Shown: positions 17,467 through 26,171 of the stretch, piece by piece
How positions within the stretch are numbered: position 1 is the stretch's first letter
Layout of the letters: the number at the start of each line of letters is the position of its first letter
Assembly (NCBI RefSeq): GCF_001412535.1
Contig: NZ_CP011774.1
Span: 3,219,501-3,283,500 of the forward strand
Direction: 5' to 3'
DNA from: Limnohabitans sp. 63ED37-2
Lineage (GTDB): Bacteria > Pseudomonadota > Gammaproteobacteria > Burkholderiales > Burkholderiaceae_C
DNA: 64,000 bases
Program-made: the position numbers and the translations under genes
Notes under the pieces: model-generated
Databases searched by the model: none
Told to the model about the DNA's origin: nothing
What the model saw: only the letters and a program-made list of their open reading frames with translations

Positions 17467-17481
17467 GACAATTCAGGGATG
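17467..17481 (+). promoter_or_regulatory. Candidate -10 box of a leaderless rpe transcript
   Basis: GACAAT at 17467-17472 ends 6 bases before the rpe ATG, so the transcript would begin at the start codon. No Shine-Dalgarno precedes rpe. No clear -35. Confidence 0.35.
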
Positions 17482-18159
17482 ACAACGACCTACCGCATTG
17501 CCCCTTCCATCCTCTCGGCTGATTTCGCCCGTTTGGGCGAGGAAGTCAAAAGCGTCATCGACGCCGGTGCCGACTGGATCCACTTTGACGTGATGGACAA
17601 CCATTACGTCCCCAACCTGACCTTTGGCCCCATGATTTGCCAAGCGCTCAAGCCGCATGCCAAAACGGCTGCTGGCGTGGCCGTGCCGATCGATGTGCAC
17701 TTGATGATTTCGCCCGTCGATGCATTGGCTGCCTCATTTGCCGAGGCGGGTGCCGACCTCATCAGCTTTCACCCGGATGCCAGCGCGCATGTGCACCGCA
17801 GCATCCAGGCCATCAAGTCCAAGGGCGTCAAGGCCGGTCTGGTGTTCAACCCGGCCGAACCTTTGGACGTGCTGGAGTGGACCATCGACGAGATCGACCT
17901 GATCCTGATCATGAGCGTCAACCCGGGTTTTGGTGGCCAAAGCTTCATCGACTCGGCCTTGCGCAAGGTCGAGCTGGCGCGCCAGTGGATCGCGCGCAGC
18001 GGTCGTGACATTCGCCTGGAAGTGGATGGGGGCATCAAGGCCGACAACATCCGGCGTGTGGCCGATGCGGGGGCCGACACCTTTGTGGCAGGCAGCGCCA
18101 TTTTTGGCAAACCGGATTACAAAGCCGTGATCGACCAAATGCGCGTGGCTTTGGGCTAA
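17479..18159 (+). CDS. rpe: Ribulose-phosphate 3-epimerase
   Basis: 226-residue TIM-barrel enzyme interconverting ribulose 5-phosphate and xylulose 5-phosphate. Start at 17479 gives MTTTYRIAPSILSADFARLG; upstream frame to 17368 is not family-like. Metal ligands sit in HFDVMDNHYVPNLTFGP, DVHLMI, and EVDGGI, and the phosphate loop in NPGFGGQSFI. gph follows immediately, an arrangement seen with trpE downstream in many proteobacteria. Confidence 0.97.
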   Translation: MTTTYRIAPSILSADFARLGEEVKSVIDAGADWIHFDVMDNHYVPNLTFGPMICQALKPHAKTAAGVAVPIDVHLMISPVDALAASFAEAGADLISFHPDASAHVHRSIQAIKSKGVKAGLVFNPAEPLDVLEWTIDEIDLILIMSVNPGFGGQSFIDSALRKVELARQWIARSGRDIRLEVDGGIKADNIRRVADAGADTFVAGSAIFGKPDYKAVIDQMRVALG

Positions 18160-18174
18160 ATGAGGTTGAGTGCG

Positions 18175-18897
18175 ATGCCAACTTTGCAGGATCTGACGCA
18201 GATCGAAGCCGTTATTTTTGATCTGGACGGCACCCTGGTGCACACCTTGGGCGATTTCCAGGTGGCTTTGCACCGCACCATGGCCGACTTGGACTTGCCT
18301 CCTGTGTCGGACGCGCTCATCGAGCAAACCATCGGCAAAGGCTCAGAGCACCTGATCCGCAGTCTTTTGGCGCACCAAATCGCCCGGCCCGAAGTCAAAG
18401 GGGTGGGGCAAGCGTGTGCCGCATTGACGGTGGATGCCTTGTTCGACCGCGCTTGGCAGCGTTACCAACACCACTACCTGGCCATCAACGGCCAGTTTGC
18501 CGATGTCTACCCCGGCGTGCTGGAGGTGCTCCAGCACTTGGCGGGTCAAGGCGTGCCGATGGCATGTTTGACCAACAAACCCTTGGCCTTTGCCCAAGCC
18601 TTGCTCAAAAACAAAGCTTTGACGCCCTTTTTTGGCCCCGTTTTTGGTGGCGACAGCTTTGAGCGCAAAAAGCCCGACCCTTTGCCGATTCTGAAAACCT
18701 GTGAAGCCTTGGGCAGCGCTGTGGCCAGAACACTGATGGTGGGTGACTCGAGCAACGATGCCCAAGCGGCCCAAGCCGCCGGATGCCCCGTGGTGCTGGT
18801 GACTTATGGCTACAACCATGGCCAACCCGTTCAAGACACGCCTGCTGCTGCCTGGCTGGACAGCTTAGCCGATTTGCCTGCGCGCATGAAGTCTTGA
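18175..18897 (+). CDS. gph: Phosphoglycolate phosphatase
   Basis: 240 residues, HAD superfamily. Motif I FDLDGTLVHTLGDF, motif II in CLTNKP, the Lys motif in FERKKPDPLPIL, and motif III/IV MVGDSSNDAQAAQAAG are intact. It removes phosphate from 2-phosphoglycolate. ATG 18175 has GAGG nine bases upstream; ATG 18160, directly after the rpe stop, is an alternative adding five residues. Probably co-transcribed with rpe. Confidence 0.93.
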   Translation: MPTLQDLTQIEAVIFDLDGTLVHTLGDFQVALHRTMADLDLPPVSDALIEQTIGKGSEHLIRSLLAHQIARPEVKGVGQACAALTVDALFDRAWQRYQHHYLAINGQFADVYPGVLEVLQHLAGQGVPMACLTNKPLAFAQALLKNKALTPFFGPVFGGDSFERKKPDPLPILKTCEALGSAVARTLMVGDSSNDAQAAQAAGCPVVLVTYGYNHGQPVQDTPAAAWLDSLADLPARMKS

Positions 18898-18951
18898 CCG
18901 TTTGACCCAAGTGCCTGCTGGCGTCTCTGCCACTGTGCCTTAGGGCTTTGC

Positions 18952-18957
18952 TACACT
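18952..18957 (+). promoter_or_regulatory. Candidate -10 box upstream of the Trp leader ORF
   Basis: TACACT lies nine bases before the leader ATG, so the transcript would carry only a few nucleotides ahead of the leader ORF. The -35 is unclear. Confidence 0.35.
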
Positions 18958-18966
18958 CCCAACACC

Positions 18967-19062
18967 ATGTGCACCCTCCATCATCATTCCAGCGCAGCCA
19001 GCCTGCCGAGCCATTCCCCAGCGGAAGGCCGGGGAGCCTGGCCCTGGCGTCGGCCAGCCTGA
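18967..19062 (+). CDS. Putative trp leader peptide (31 residues, Trp-Pro-Trp)
   Basis: A short open frame 123 bases ahead of trpE. It encodes MCTLHHHSSAASLPSHSPAE followed by GRGAWPWRRPA and a TGA. Two Trp codons (19039-19041 and 19045-19047) sit close to the stop, as in attenuation leaders that sense charged tRNA-Trp. Possible mutually exclusive hairpins follow: CTGGCC/GGCCAG around the Trp codons, GCCCAGT/ACTGGGC around 19107-19129, and a stem with AGCACCTC near 19141. No T run is seen, so control may be at translation of trpE rather than classical termination. No Shine-Dalgarno; possibly leaderless. Confidence 0.6.
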   Translation: MCTLHHHSSAASLPSHSPAEGRGAWPWRRPA

Positions 19063-19185
19063 CCCCACCGACCGTGCGGCCTTGCCCGCCACCCGCGCCC
19101 AGTTTCATTCGCAAGATGACTGGGCACCTGGATGAATGAAAAGCACCTCGCACGAGGTTGCTGAGCGCTTTGGAGGCATAAGCCT

Positions 19186-20685
19186 GTGATCACCGAACTT
19201 GAATTCAAAAGCCTGGCCAGTCAAGGCTACAACCGCATTCCCCTCATGATCGAGGCCTTCGCGGACCTGGAAACACCCCTGTCGCTTTATCTGAAGCTGG
19301 CCCACACCAAGGACAACGGCCAATACAGCTTTTTGCTCGAATCGGTGGTGGGCGGCGAGCGGTTTGGGCGCTACAGTTTCATCGGCCTGCCCGCCCGCAC
19401 CCTGCTGCGCGCCAGCGGCTTTGGCGCCGAGGCCAGGACCGAAGTGGTGCGTGATGGCGTGGTCATCGAGACCGCGACGGGCAACCCGCTCGACTTCATC
19501 GAGCAATACCAAAAGCGTTTCAAAGTGGCCTTGCGCCCGGGCTTGCCGCGTTTTTGCGGTGGCTTGGCGGGCTATTTTGGCTACGATGCGGTGCGCTACA
19601 TCGAGAAGAAACTCGAAAAATCCTGCCCACCTGACACTTTGGGCACGCCCGACATCTTGCTGCTGCAGTGCGAAGAACTGGCGGTGATCGACAACTTGTC
19701 AGGCAAGCTCTACCTGATTGTTTATGCCGACCCGGCCACACCCGAGGCCTACGTGGGTGCGAAAAAACGCCTGCGTGACCTGAAAGAGCAGCTCAAGTAC
19801 TCGGTGAGCGCTCCAGTCGTTAAACCCACCCAGTCTTACCCCGCCGAGCGGGACTTTGCCAAGGCCGATTACATCGCCGCCGTGGAAAAAGCCAAGGAGC
19901 TGATCGCAGGCGGAGACTTCATGCAGGTGCAGGTGGGGCAGCGCATCAAAAAACGGTATACCGAGAGCCCGCTGTCCTTGTACCGTGCGCTGCGCTCGCT
20001 CAACCCTAGCCCTTACATGTACTTCTACAACTTCGGTGACTTCCATGTTGTCGGCGCCAGCCCCGAAATTTTGGTGCGCCAGGAGCAAACCGAGGAGGGC
20101 GCCAAAGTCATCATCCGTCCTTTGGCGGGCACACGCCCCCGTGGCGCGACGCCTGAGAAAGACAAGGCCGCCGAGCAGGAACTGATCAACGACCCCAAAG
20201 AGCGGGCCGAGCATGTGATGCTGATCGACTTGGCGCGCAACGACATTGGCCGCATCGCCCAAATTGGCTCGGTCAAGGTGACCGAGGCTTTTGTGGTCGA
20301 GCGCTACAGCCATGTGATGCACATCGTGAGCAACGTCGAGGGCCTGCTCAACCAAGGCATGAGCAACATGGACGTGCTCAAAGCCACCTTCCCGGCGGGC
20401 ACCTTGACAGGTGCGCCCAAGGTGCACGCTATGGAGCTGATTGACCAGTTCGAACCCGTCAAGCGCGGCATCTACGGCGGCGCTTGTGGCTACATCAGTT
20501 ATGCGGGTGACATGGATGTGGCGATTGCGATCCGCACCGCCGTCATCAAGGACCAGACGCTGTATGTGCAGGCCGCTGCTGGCGTAGTAGCCGATTCGGT
20601 GCCCGAGATGGAGTGGCGCGAAACCGAGCACAAGGCGCGTGCCTTGTTGCGGGCCAGCGAGTTGGTTGAAGAAGGCTTGGAGTGA
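19186..20685 (+). CDS. trpE: Anthranilate synthase component I
   Basis: 499 residues from a GTG (19186) with GGAGG nine bases upstream. TrpE forms anthranilate from chorismate. The Trp feedback site LLES is at 50-53 (YSFLLESVVGGERFGR). Catalytic segments include GGLAGYFGYDAVRY, VGASPEILVR, IRPLAGTRPRG, RAEHVMLIDLARND and AGTLTGAPKVHAMELID. trpG follows with the start nearly overlapping. The leader peptide upstream implies attenuation-type control besides feedback inhibition. Confidence 0.97.
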   Translation: MITELEFKSLASQGYNRIPLMIEAFADLETPLSLYLKLAHTKDNGQYSFLLESVVGGERFGRYSFIGLPARTLLRASGFGAEARTEVVRDGVVIETATGNPLDFIEQYQKRFKVALRPGLPRFCGGLAGYFGYDAVRYIEKKLEKSCPPDTLGTPDILLLQCEELAVIDNLSGKLYLIVYADPATPEAYVGAKKRLRDLKEQLKYSVSAPVVKPTQSYPAERDFAKADYIAAVEKAKELIAGGDFMQVQVGQRIKKRYTESPLSLYRALRSLNPSPYMYFYNFGDFHVVGASPEILVRQEQTEEGAKVIIRPLAGTRPRGATPEKDKAAEQELINDPKERAEHVMLIDLARNDIGRIAQIGSVKVTEAFVVERYSHVMHIVSNVEGLLNQGMSNMDVLKATFPAGTLTGAPKVHAMELIDQFEPVKRGIYGGACGYISYAGDMDVAIAIRTAVIKDQTLYVQAAAGVVADSVPEMEWRETEHKARALLRASELVEEGLE

Positions 20686-20687
20686 TC

Positions 20688-21269
20688 ATGTCAAAAAAAA
20701 TCAAACTCCTGATGGTCGACAACTACGACTCGTTCACCTTCAACATCGTGCAGTACTTCGGTGAACTGGGCGCGGAGGTCGAAGTCTTTCGCAACGATGA
20801 AATCACGCTCGAAGGCATTGCGGCCCGCCAGCCTGACCGCTTGGTGATTTCGCCTGGCCCTTGTTCGCCTGCCGAGGCGGGTATTTCGGTGTCTGCGATT
20901 CAACATTTCGCAGGCAAGCTGCCAATTCTGGGCGTATGTCTGGGGCACCAAAGCATTGGCGCGGCCTTTGGCGGCAAGATCGTTCGGGCGCAAGAATTGA
21001 TGCATGGCAAGACCAGTGTCATCACCACGACCCAAGAAGGCGTGTTCGCGGGCTTGCCTGAGCAGTTCACCGTCAACCGCTACCACTCCTTGGCGATTGA
21101 GCGGGGCACTTGCCCGCCTTGCCTGAAGGTCACCGGCTGGACGGATGACGGCGAAATCATGGGCGTGCGCCACACCGAGCTGGACATTGAGGGTGTGCAG
21201 TTCCATCCAGAATCCATCCTGACCGAGCATGGCCATGCCATGCTCAAAAACTTTCTGGAACGACCATGA
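20688..21269 (+). CDS. trpG: Anthranilate synthase component II (glutamine amidotransferase)
   Basis: 193 residues from ATG 20688, two bases past the trpE stop; an in-frame GTG at 20682 is the alternative. It supplies ammonia to TrpE. Class-I amidotransferase triad: the Cys in LGVCLGHQSIG, and His and Glu in VQFHPESILTEHG. The N-terminus MSKKIKLLMVDNYDSFTFN is standard. Its stop overlaps the next ATG (ATGA). Confidence 0.97.
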   Translation: MSKKIKLLMVDNYDSFTFNIVQYFGELGAEVEVFRNDEITLEGIAARQPDRLVISPGPCSPAEAGISVSAIQHFAGKLPILGVCLGHQSIGAAFGGKIVRAQELMHGKTSVITTTQEGVFAGLPEQFTVNRYHSLAIERGTCPPCLKVTGWTDDGEIMGVRHTELDIEGVQFHPESILTEHGHAMLKNFLERP

Positions 21270-22333
21270 TCGATTTGCGCAGCGACACCGTGACCCAGCC
21301 CACCGCCGCCATGCGCGAAGCCATGCTGGCTGCGCCTGTGGGCGACGATGTGTTTGGTGACGACCCCACGGTCAACGCCTTGCAAGAGCGCATCGCGGAG
21401 ATCACTGGGAAAGAGGCGGCGCTGTTCATGCCTTCGGGCACACAAAGCAATCTGTGCGCCCTGATGGCGCATTGCGAGCGGGGTGACGAATATATCGTGG
21501 GTCAAAACGCGCACACCTACCGCTATGAAGGCGGCGGCGCGGCCGTGCTGGGCAGCATCCAGCCCCAGCCGCTGGCGCAAAACAGCGTGGGAGAAATGGC
21601 GCTGGCCGACATCGCGGCAGCCATCAAACCCATGGACTGCCACTTTGCACGCACCCGCTTGCTGGCGCTGGAAAACACCTGGAACGGTCACCCCATGTCG
21701 CAGGCCTATCTGGCGCAAGCCACAGCGCTTGGCCGGCAGCACGGCTTGGCCGTGCATCTGGACGGTGCCCGCCTCTTCAATGCGGCTGTCGCACAAGCCG
21801 AAGGCGGGCCTGTCACGGCCAGCGTGCGGCGCATCGTGGACCACTTTGACAGCGTCTCGGTGTGCTTCAGCAAAGGTCTGGGCGCGCCCGTGGGCTCGGC
21901 CTTGTGTGGCTCGCGTGAACTGATTGCCAAGGCGTTGCGCTGGCGCAAGGTGTTGGGCGGTGGCTTGCGCCAGTCCGGCATTTTGGCGGCAGCGGCTTTG
22001 CATGCGTTGGACCACCACGTGGATCGCTTGGCCGACGACCATGCCTTGGCGCAGCGGCTGGCTCAGGGCCTGCAAGGCGTGACGGGCTTGAGCGTGCGTT
22101 CGGCGCAAACCAACATTGTGTTTGTGGATGTGGCCGATGGGCGTGGTCCGGCGCTGCTGGATGATCTGAAGGCTCATGGCGTTTTGGCCACAGGGTTGAT
22201 TGGCCTGCGCTTTGTGACGCACCTGAATGTGGAGGCTGCTGGCATCGACCATGCCATTGCGTGTATCCGGCGCTTTATGGCGAATGCATCAGTTCAGACA
22301 AACCACGCCGCTGGCCGGACAGGCATTTACTGA
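21266..22333 (+). CDS. ltaE: Low-specificity L-threonine aldolase
   Basis: 355-residue PLP enzyme cleaving L-threonine/allo-threonine to glycine and acetaldehyde. Signatures: MIDLRSDTVTQPTAAMREAM, GDDVFGDDPTVNALQ, LFMPSGTQSNLCALMAH, HLDGARLFNAA, and the PLP-lysine segment CFSKGLGAPVGSALCG. It overlaps trpG by four bases (ATGA), so it is in the trp transcript although it has no direct role in Trp synthesis. Confidence 0.95.
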   Translation: MIDLRSDTVTQPTAAMREAMLAAPVGDDVFGDDPTVNALQERIAEITGKEAALFMPSGTQSNLCALMAHCERGDEYIVGQNAHTYRYEGGGAAVLGSIQPQPLAQNSVGEMALADIAAAIKPMDCHFARTRLLALENTWNGHPMSQAYLAQATALGRQHGLAVHLDGARLFNAAVAQAEGGPVTASVRRIVDHFDSVSVCFSKGLGAPVGSALCGSRELIAKALRWRKVLGGGLRQSGILAAAALHALDHHVDRLADDHALAQRLAQGLQGVTGLSVRSAQTNIVFVDVADGRGPALLDDLKAHGVLATGLIGLRFVTHLNVEAAGIDHAIACIRRFMANASVQTNHAAGRTGIY

Positions 22334-22337
22334 AGCC

Positions 22338-23021
22338 ATGTTGGACGCGCAGCAAGTCCTGATGTTCATGTTGGCTGGTGTGCTGCTCAACCTCACCCCA
22401 GGGCCGGATGTGCTCTACATCGTCAACCAGTCCTTGCGCGGCGGCGTGCAACAGGGCCTGCTTGCCGCCTGGGGCATCACAGCGGGGTGTTTTGTGCATG
22501 TCGCAGCAGCTGCTTTGGGATTGGGGGCCGTGTTGGCCACCTCGGTCGACGCGTTCAACCTGGTCAAGTGGATCGGAGCCGCCTACCTGTTGTGGATGGG
22601 TGGGCGTTTGTTGTGGCGCACATGCCAAGCGGCGGGTAAAGAAGTGGCCGCTCAGCCTGTGGCGGTGGCGGGCCAAGCAAGCGATTCCCCTTCTCAAGAA
22701 GCGCGAAGTTTGTGGGCCGTGTTTTTCGGGGCATTTGCCACCAACGCCTTGAACCCGAAAGTGGCGCTGTTTTTTCTGGCTTTTGTGCCGCAATTCATCC
22801 CGGCGCAAGCCACCGACCCGGCCTGGTCTTTTGTGTTCTTGGGCTGCTTGTTCAATCTGAACAGTTGGCTGGTGTGCATGGGCTGGGCTGTGGCCGCTTC
22901 TTGGCTGGCCCGCAGAGGCCAATGGCTGCAGCGTGGCATGCGCCACTTGGACCGGCTGACGGGCGTGTTGTTTGTCGGTTTTGGGCTGAAGCTTGCCTTG
23001 ACCGATGCGCCGTCCCACTGA
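22338..23021 (+). CDS. LysE/RhtB-family amino-acid exporter
   Basis: 227-residue membrane protein from ATG 22338, four bases after ltaE. The family signature NLTPGPDVLYIVNQSLRGG is near the N-terminus, followed by about six hydrophobic helices. KWIGAAYLLWMGGRLLW and TNALNPKVALFFLAFVPQFI are typical of RhtB/LysE transporters. Substrate unknown; the neighbour ltaE suggests threonine or homoserine-like substrates, which is only inference. It separates trpG from trpD. Confidence 0.92.
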   Translation: MLDAQQVLMFMLAGVLLNLTPGPDVLYIVNQSLRGGVQQGLLAAWGITAGCFVHVAAAALGLGAVLATSVDAFNLVKWIGAAYLLWMGGRLLWRTCQAAGKEVAAQPVAVAGQASDSPSQEARSLWAVFFGAFATNALNPKVALFFLAFVPQFIPAQATDPAWSFVFLGCLFNLNSWLVCMGWAVAASWLARRGQWLQRGMRHLDRLTGVLFVGFGLKLALTDAPSH

Positions 23022-23059
23022 ATGATTTAACGAAACCCATCATCCGACAGGAAACCACC

Positions 23060-24088
23060 ATGCCTATCACCCCTCAGGAAGCGCTGCAACGCACCATCGA
23101 GCACCGCGAGATTTTTCACGACGAAATGCTCCACCTCATGCGCATGATCATGAATGGCGAACTGTCACCTGTCATGACGGCCGCGCTCGTTACAGGCCTT
23201 CGCGTGAAAAAGGAAACCATTGGCGAGATCACAGCCGCCGCGCAAGTGATGCGCGAGTTCTCGACCAAAGTGCATGTGGCCGACGCCACACACTTGGTGG
23301 ACATCGTGGGCACGGGGGGTGACGGGGCCCACACTTTCAACATCTCGACTTGCGCCATGTTTGTGGCCGCTGCCGCCGGGGCCAAAACGGCCAAGCATGG
23401 CGGGCGCAGCGTCAGCAGCAAATCGGGCAGCGCCGATGTGGTCGAAGCCTTGGGCGGCAACATCCACCTGTCGCCCGAGCAGATCGCGCGGTCGATCGAA
23501 GAGGTGGGCATTGGTTTCATGTTCGCTCCCAACCACCACCCGGCCATGAAAAACGTGGCGCCCGTACGCAAAGAGCTCGGGGTGCGCACCATGTTCAACA
23601 TTTTGGGCCCATTGACCAACCCGGCCAGCGCACCTAATATTTTGATGGGCGTCTTCCATTCTGATCTGGTGGGCATACAGGTGCGTGCCCTGCAGCGCTT
23701 GGGCGCCGAACATGCGGTGGTGGTCTACGGGCGCGACGGCATGGACGAAATCAGCCTGGGCGCGGCCACCTTGGTGGGCGAGCTCAAAAACGGGCAGATC
23801 ACCGAATACGAAATCCACCCGGAAGACTTTGGCTTGACCATGGCCAGCAACCGGGCACTGAAAGTGGACACACCCGAGCAATCCATGGCCATGCTGCGCA
23901 GCGTGCTGGACAATGAGCCCGGCGCGGCGCGGGACATCGTCATGATCAATGCGGGCGCTGCCCTTTACGCGGCCAATGTCGCCAGCAGCATCGCCGATGG
24001 CCTGGCGCGTGCGCGTGTGGCCATCGAGTCGGGCGCGGCCAAAGCCAAGTTGGCTCAGTTTGTGGCCTTTGGCCAAAAGGCGGCTTGA
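23060..24088 (+). CDS. trpD: Anthranilate phosphoribosyltransferase
   Basis: 342 residues from ATG 23060 (MPITPQEALQRTIEHREIF); the longer frame from 22712 overlaps the exporter and is rejected. TrpD couples anthranilate to PRPP. Visible: VDIVGTGGDGAHTFNIST (glycine loop), KHGGRSVSSKSGSADV, FAPNHHPAMKNVAPVRKELG, and GPLTNPA. A short gap with a ribosome binding site (GACAGGAAACC) separates it from the exporter. Confidence 0.96.
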   Translation: MPITPQEALQRTIEHREIFHDEMLHLMRMIMNGELSPVMTAALVTGLRVKKETIGEITAAAQVMREFSTKVHVADATHLVDIVGTGGDGAHTFNISTCAMFVAAAAGAKTAKHGGRSVSSKSGSADVVEALGGNIHLSPEQIARSIEEVGIGFMFAPNHHPAMKNVAPVRKELGVRTMFNILGPLTNPASAPNILMGVFHSDLVGIQVRALQRLGAEHAVVVYGRDGMDEISLGAATLVGELKNGQITEYEIHPEDFGLTMASNRALKVDTPEQSMAMLRSVLDNEPGAARDIVMINAGAALYAANVASSIADGLARARVAIESGAAKAKLAQFVAFGQKAA

Positions 24089-24134
24089 GCCATTTCAAAA
24101 AACGGTGCCACCGAGCCCGCACAGAAAGAACATC

Positions 24135-24926
24135 ATGAGTGACATCCTGGACAAAATCGTCGCGGTCAAACGCGAGGAAGTGGCCGCGGCCATGAAGCAA
24201 AAATCACTGGCCATGGTGCGTGCCGATGCCGAAAGCCGTGTGCTGACCCGTGATTTCGAAGGGGCCATGCGTGCCAAGATCGCCAAAGGCCAAGCGGCAG
24301 TGATCGCCGAAATCAAGAAGGCCAGCCCGTCCAAAGGCGTGCTGCGTGCCGACTTCATTCCGGCCGACATCGCCCAAAGCTATGCCGAATTCGGCGCGGC
24401 TTGCCTGTCGGTCTTGACGGACAAGCAGTTCTTCCAAGGCAGTGTGGATTTCCTCAAGCAAGCCCGTGCCAGTTGCGATCTGCCGGTGTTGCGCAAGGAC
24501 TTCATGATCGATGCCTACCAGGTCTACGAAGCCCGGGCCATGGGGGCCGATGCCATCTTGCTCATCGCCGCATGCCTGGACGACGCCCACATGGCCGAGA
24601 TGGAGGCGGTGGCCCGCAGTCTGGACATGGCGGTGCTGGTGGAGGTGCACGACAAAGCCGAACTGGATCGCGCCCTGAAACTCAAAACGCGCCTGGTCGG
24701 CATCAACAACCGCAACCTGAAAACCTTCGAGGTGTCCCTGCAGACCACATTGGACATGTTGCCCGATGTGCCAGCCGACCGATTGCTGGTCACCGAAAGC
24801 GGGATTCAAACCCCGGAAGATGTCCGGCGCATGCGCGATGCCAAGGTCAACGCCTTCCTGGTGGGCGAAGCTTTCATGCGCGCCAATGAGCCCGGCGAAG
24901 CCCTGGCCAAACTCTTTGCTGGATGA
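24135..24926 (+). CDS. trpC: Indole-3-glycerol-phosphate synthase
   Basis: 263-residue TIM barrel closing the indole ring. MSDILDKIVAVKREEVAAAM start, catalytic AEIKKASPSKGVLR, VLRKDFMIDAYQVYEARAMG, VGINNRNLKTFEV and VTESGIQTPEDV are all intact. Monofunctional (no TrpF fused). trpF, trpB and trpA are not in the window. The stop overlaps the ung ATG. Confidence 0.97.
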   Translation: MSDILDKIVAVKREEVAAAMKQKSLAMVRADAESRVLTRDFEGAMRAKIAKGQAAVIAEIKKASPSKGVLRADFIPADIAQSYAEFGAACLSVLTDKQFFQGSVDFLKQARASCDLPVLRKDFMIDAYQVYEARAMGADAILLIAACLDDAHMAEMEAVARSLDMAVLVEVHDKAELDRALKLKTRLVGINNRNLKTFEVSLQTTLDMLPDVPADRLLVTESGIQTPEDVRRMRDAKVNAFLVGEAFMRANEPGEALAKLFAG

Positions 24927-25684
24927 CCTGCATGACGGGTCAGCAAAGCTTGGGGTTTGAAGAGGCGCCTGCCGTGCCTGATCAAGCCCTGAGTTGGCCA
25001 GCAGATCTTCAAGGCCTGGACGCGGGTTGGCGACCCTTGGTCGACGCCTTTCTGAGTTCCGAGACGGGGCTGGCCTTGTCCAAGCGATTGACCGATGCCC
25101 TGCAAGCTGGGCACACCATTTACCCACCCGAGCCCTTTCGGGCGCTGAGCCTGACCCCTTTGAGCGAGGTGCGGGTGGTGATTCTGGGGCAAGACCCGTA
25201 CCACGGGCCGGGCCAGGCAGAAGGCCTGGCCTTCTCGGTGGCACCCGGTGTTCGCCTGCCCCCCAGTTTGCGCAACATCTTCAAGGAACTCCAGAAAAGC
25301 CTGGGTGTCTCTATCGCTGCAGATGGGTCTTTGGTGCGCTGGGCCAAACAAGGGGTTTTGCTGCTCAACACCTGTTTCACGGTGGAAGCCGGACAAGCGG
25401 CCAGCCATGCCCGTTGGGGCTGGGAGGTGTTGAGCGATCAGCTCATTCAAGTGGTGGCCCAAAGTTCAAAACCGGTGGTGTTTATGTTGTGGGGCGCCCA
25501 AGCGCAGGCTAAAAAAGCCTTGATTGAAGCGGCTGGGCGTTCGGGGCGACATTTGGTGTTGATGGCCAACCACCCCTCGCCGTTGTCCGCCCTGCGAGCC
25601 CCTGTCCCGTTCATGGGCTGTGGTCACTTTTCGCAAGCCAATATCTTTTTAGCGCAATCCGGCGAAAAAACCATCGTCTGGTGA
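24923..25684 (+). CDS. ung: Uracil-DNA glycosylase, family 1
   Basis: 253 residues overlapping trpC by four bases; ATG 24932 is a possible alternative start. Ung excises uracil from DNA. The catalytic motif GQDPYHGPGQAEGLAFSV has the activating Asp at residue 91. The minor-groove loop is HPSPLSALRAP, and LLLNTCFTVEAG matches the uracil pocket (LLLNxxLTV). It appears to ride at the end of the trp transcript. Confidence 0.96.
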   Translation: MTCMTGQQSLGFEEAPAVPDQALSWPADLQGLDAGWRPLVDAFLSSETGLALSKRLTDALQAGHTIYPPEPFRALSLTPLSEVRVVILGQDPYHGPGQAEGLAFSVAPGVRLPPSLRNIFKELQKSLGVSIAADGSLVRWAKQGVLLLNTCFTVEAGQAASHARWGWEVLSDQLIQVVAQSSKPVVFMLWGAQAQAKKALIEAAGRSGRHLVLMANHPSPLSALRAPVPFMGCGHFSQANIFLAQSGEKTIVW

Positions 25685-25701
25685 AAATTTTGAGACCCAT
25701 C

Positions 25702-25731
25702 TTGCGGGGTGTCACAAAAAGATGGCATAAT
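25702..25731 (+). promoter_or_regulatory. Promoter of the tRNA-Tyr/Gly/Thr-tuf transcript
   Basis: TTGCGG (25702-25707) and CATAAT (25726-25731) with 18 bp between. The predicted start lies about 8 bases before the tRNA-Tyr 5' end. Confidence 0.6.
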
Positions 25732-25746
25732 CTAAGACTCGCTTCT

Positions 25747-25832
25747 GGAGGGGTGCCCGAGTGGCTAAAGGGGGCAGACTGTAAATCTGTTGGCTTACGC
25801 CTACACTGGTTCGAATCCAGTCTCCTCCACCA
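25747..25832 (+). tRNA. tRNA-Tyr (GTA)
   Basis: 86 nt with encoded CCA and a long variable arm (class II). Acceptor GGAGGGG pairs with CTCCTCC, the anticodon loop contains GTA, and the T arm reads TTCGAAT. First of a tRNA trio upstream of tuf, a conserved betaproteobacterial arrangement. Confidence 0.97.
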
Positions 25833-25919
25833 GCAAACTGGCTTAGGCCGGAATGAATAGAGCAATTGGAAATGGTTTCCAAGCATTGGCGCAGCATCCA
25901 CTCGTGCGGCGCAATCAGT

Positions 25920-25993
25920 GCGGGAGTAGTTTAATGGTAGAACCTTAGCCTTCCAAGCTAATGACACGGGTTCGATTCCCGTTTCCCGCTCCA
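25920..25993 (+). tRNA. tRNA-Gly (TCC)
   Basis: 74 nt including CCA. Acceptor GCGGGAG pairs with TTCCCGC (one G-T pair), anticodon loop CTTCCAA gives TCC, and the T loop is TTCGATT. Confidence 0.96.
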
Positions 25994-26023
25994 GTCAACC
26001 GGTTGAGTTTGTCAGAAGTTTTC

Positions 26024-26098
<75 letters not shown>

Positions 26099-26171
26099 GT
26101 TTTGGGGCGCGCAATGCGAGTTGTGCGCCCTCTGTCTTGGTTGTTGACCGCTACTTTTCGGAGTCGAAGAT

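Noticed and set aside
18948..19139. 63-codon frame overlapping the Trp leader in another phase
   Set aside because: No Trp codons and no family; the overlapping 31-codon frame fits a leader peptide better.
21080..22252. 390-codon antisense frame over trpG-ltaE
   Set aside because: Overlaps two certain genes throughout and shows low-complexity Gln/His/Arg content.
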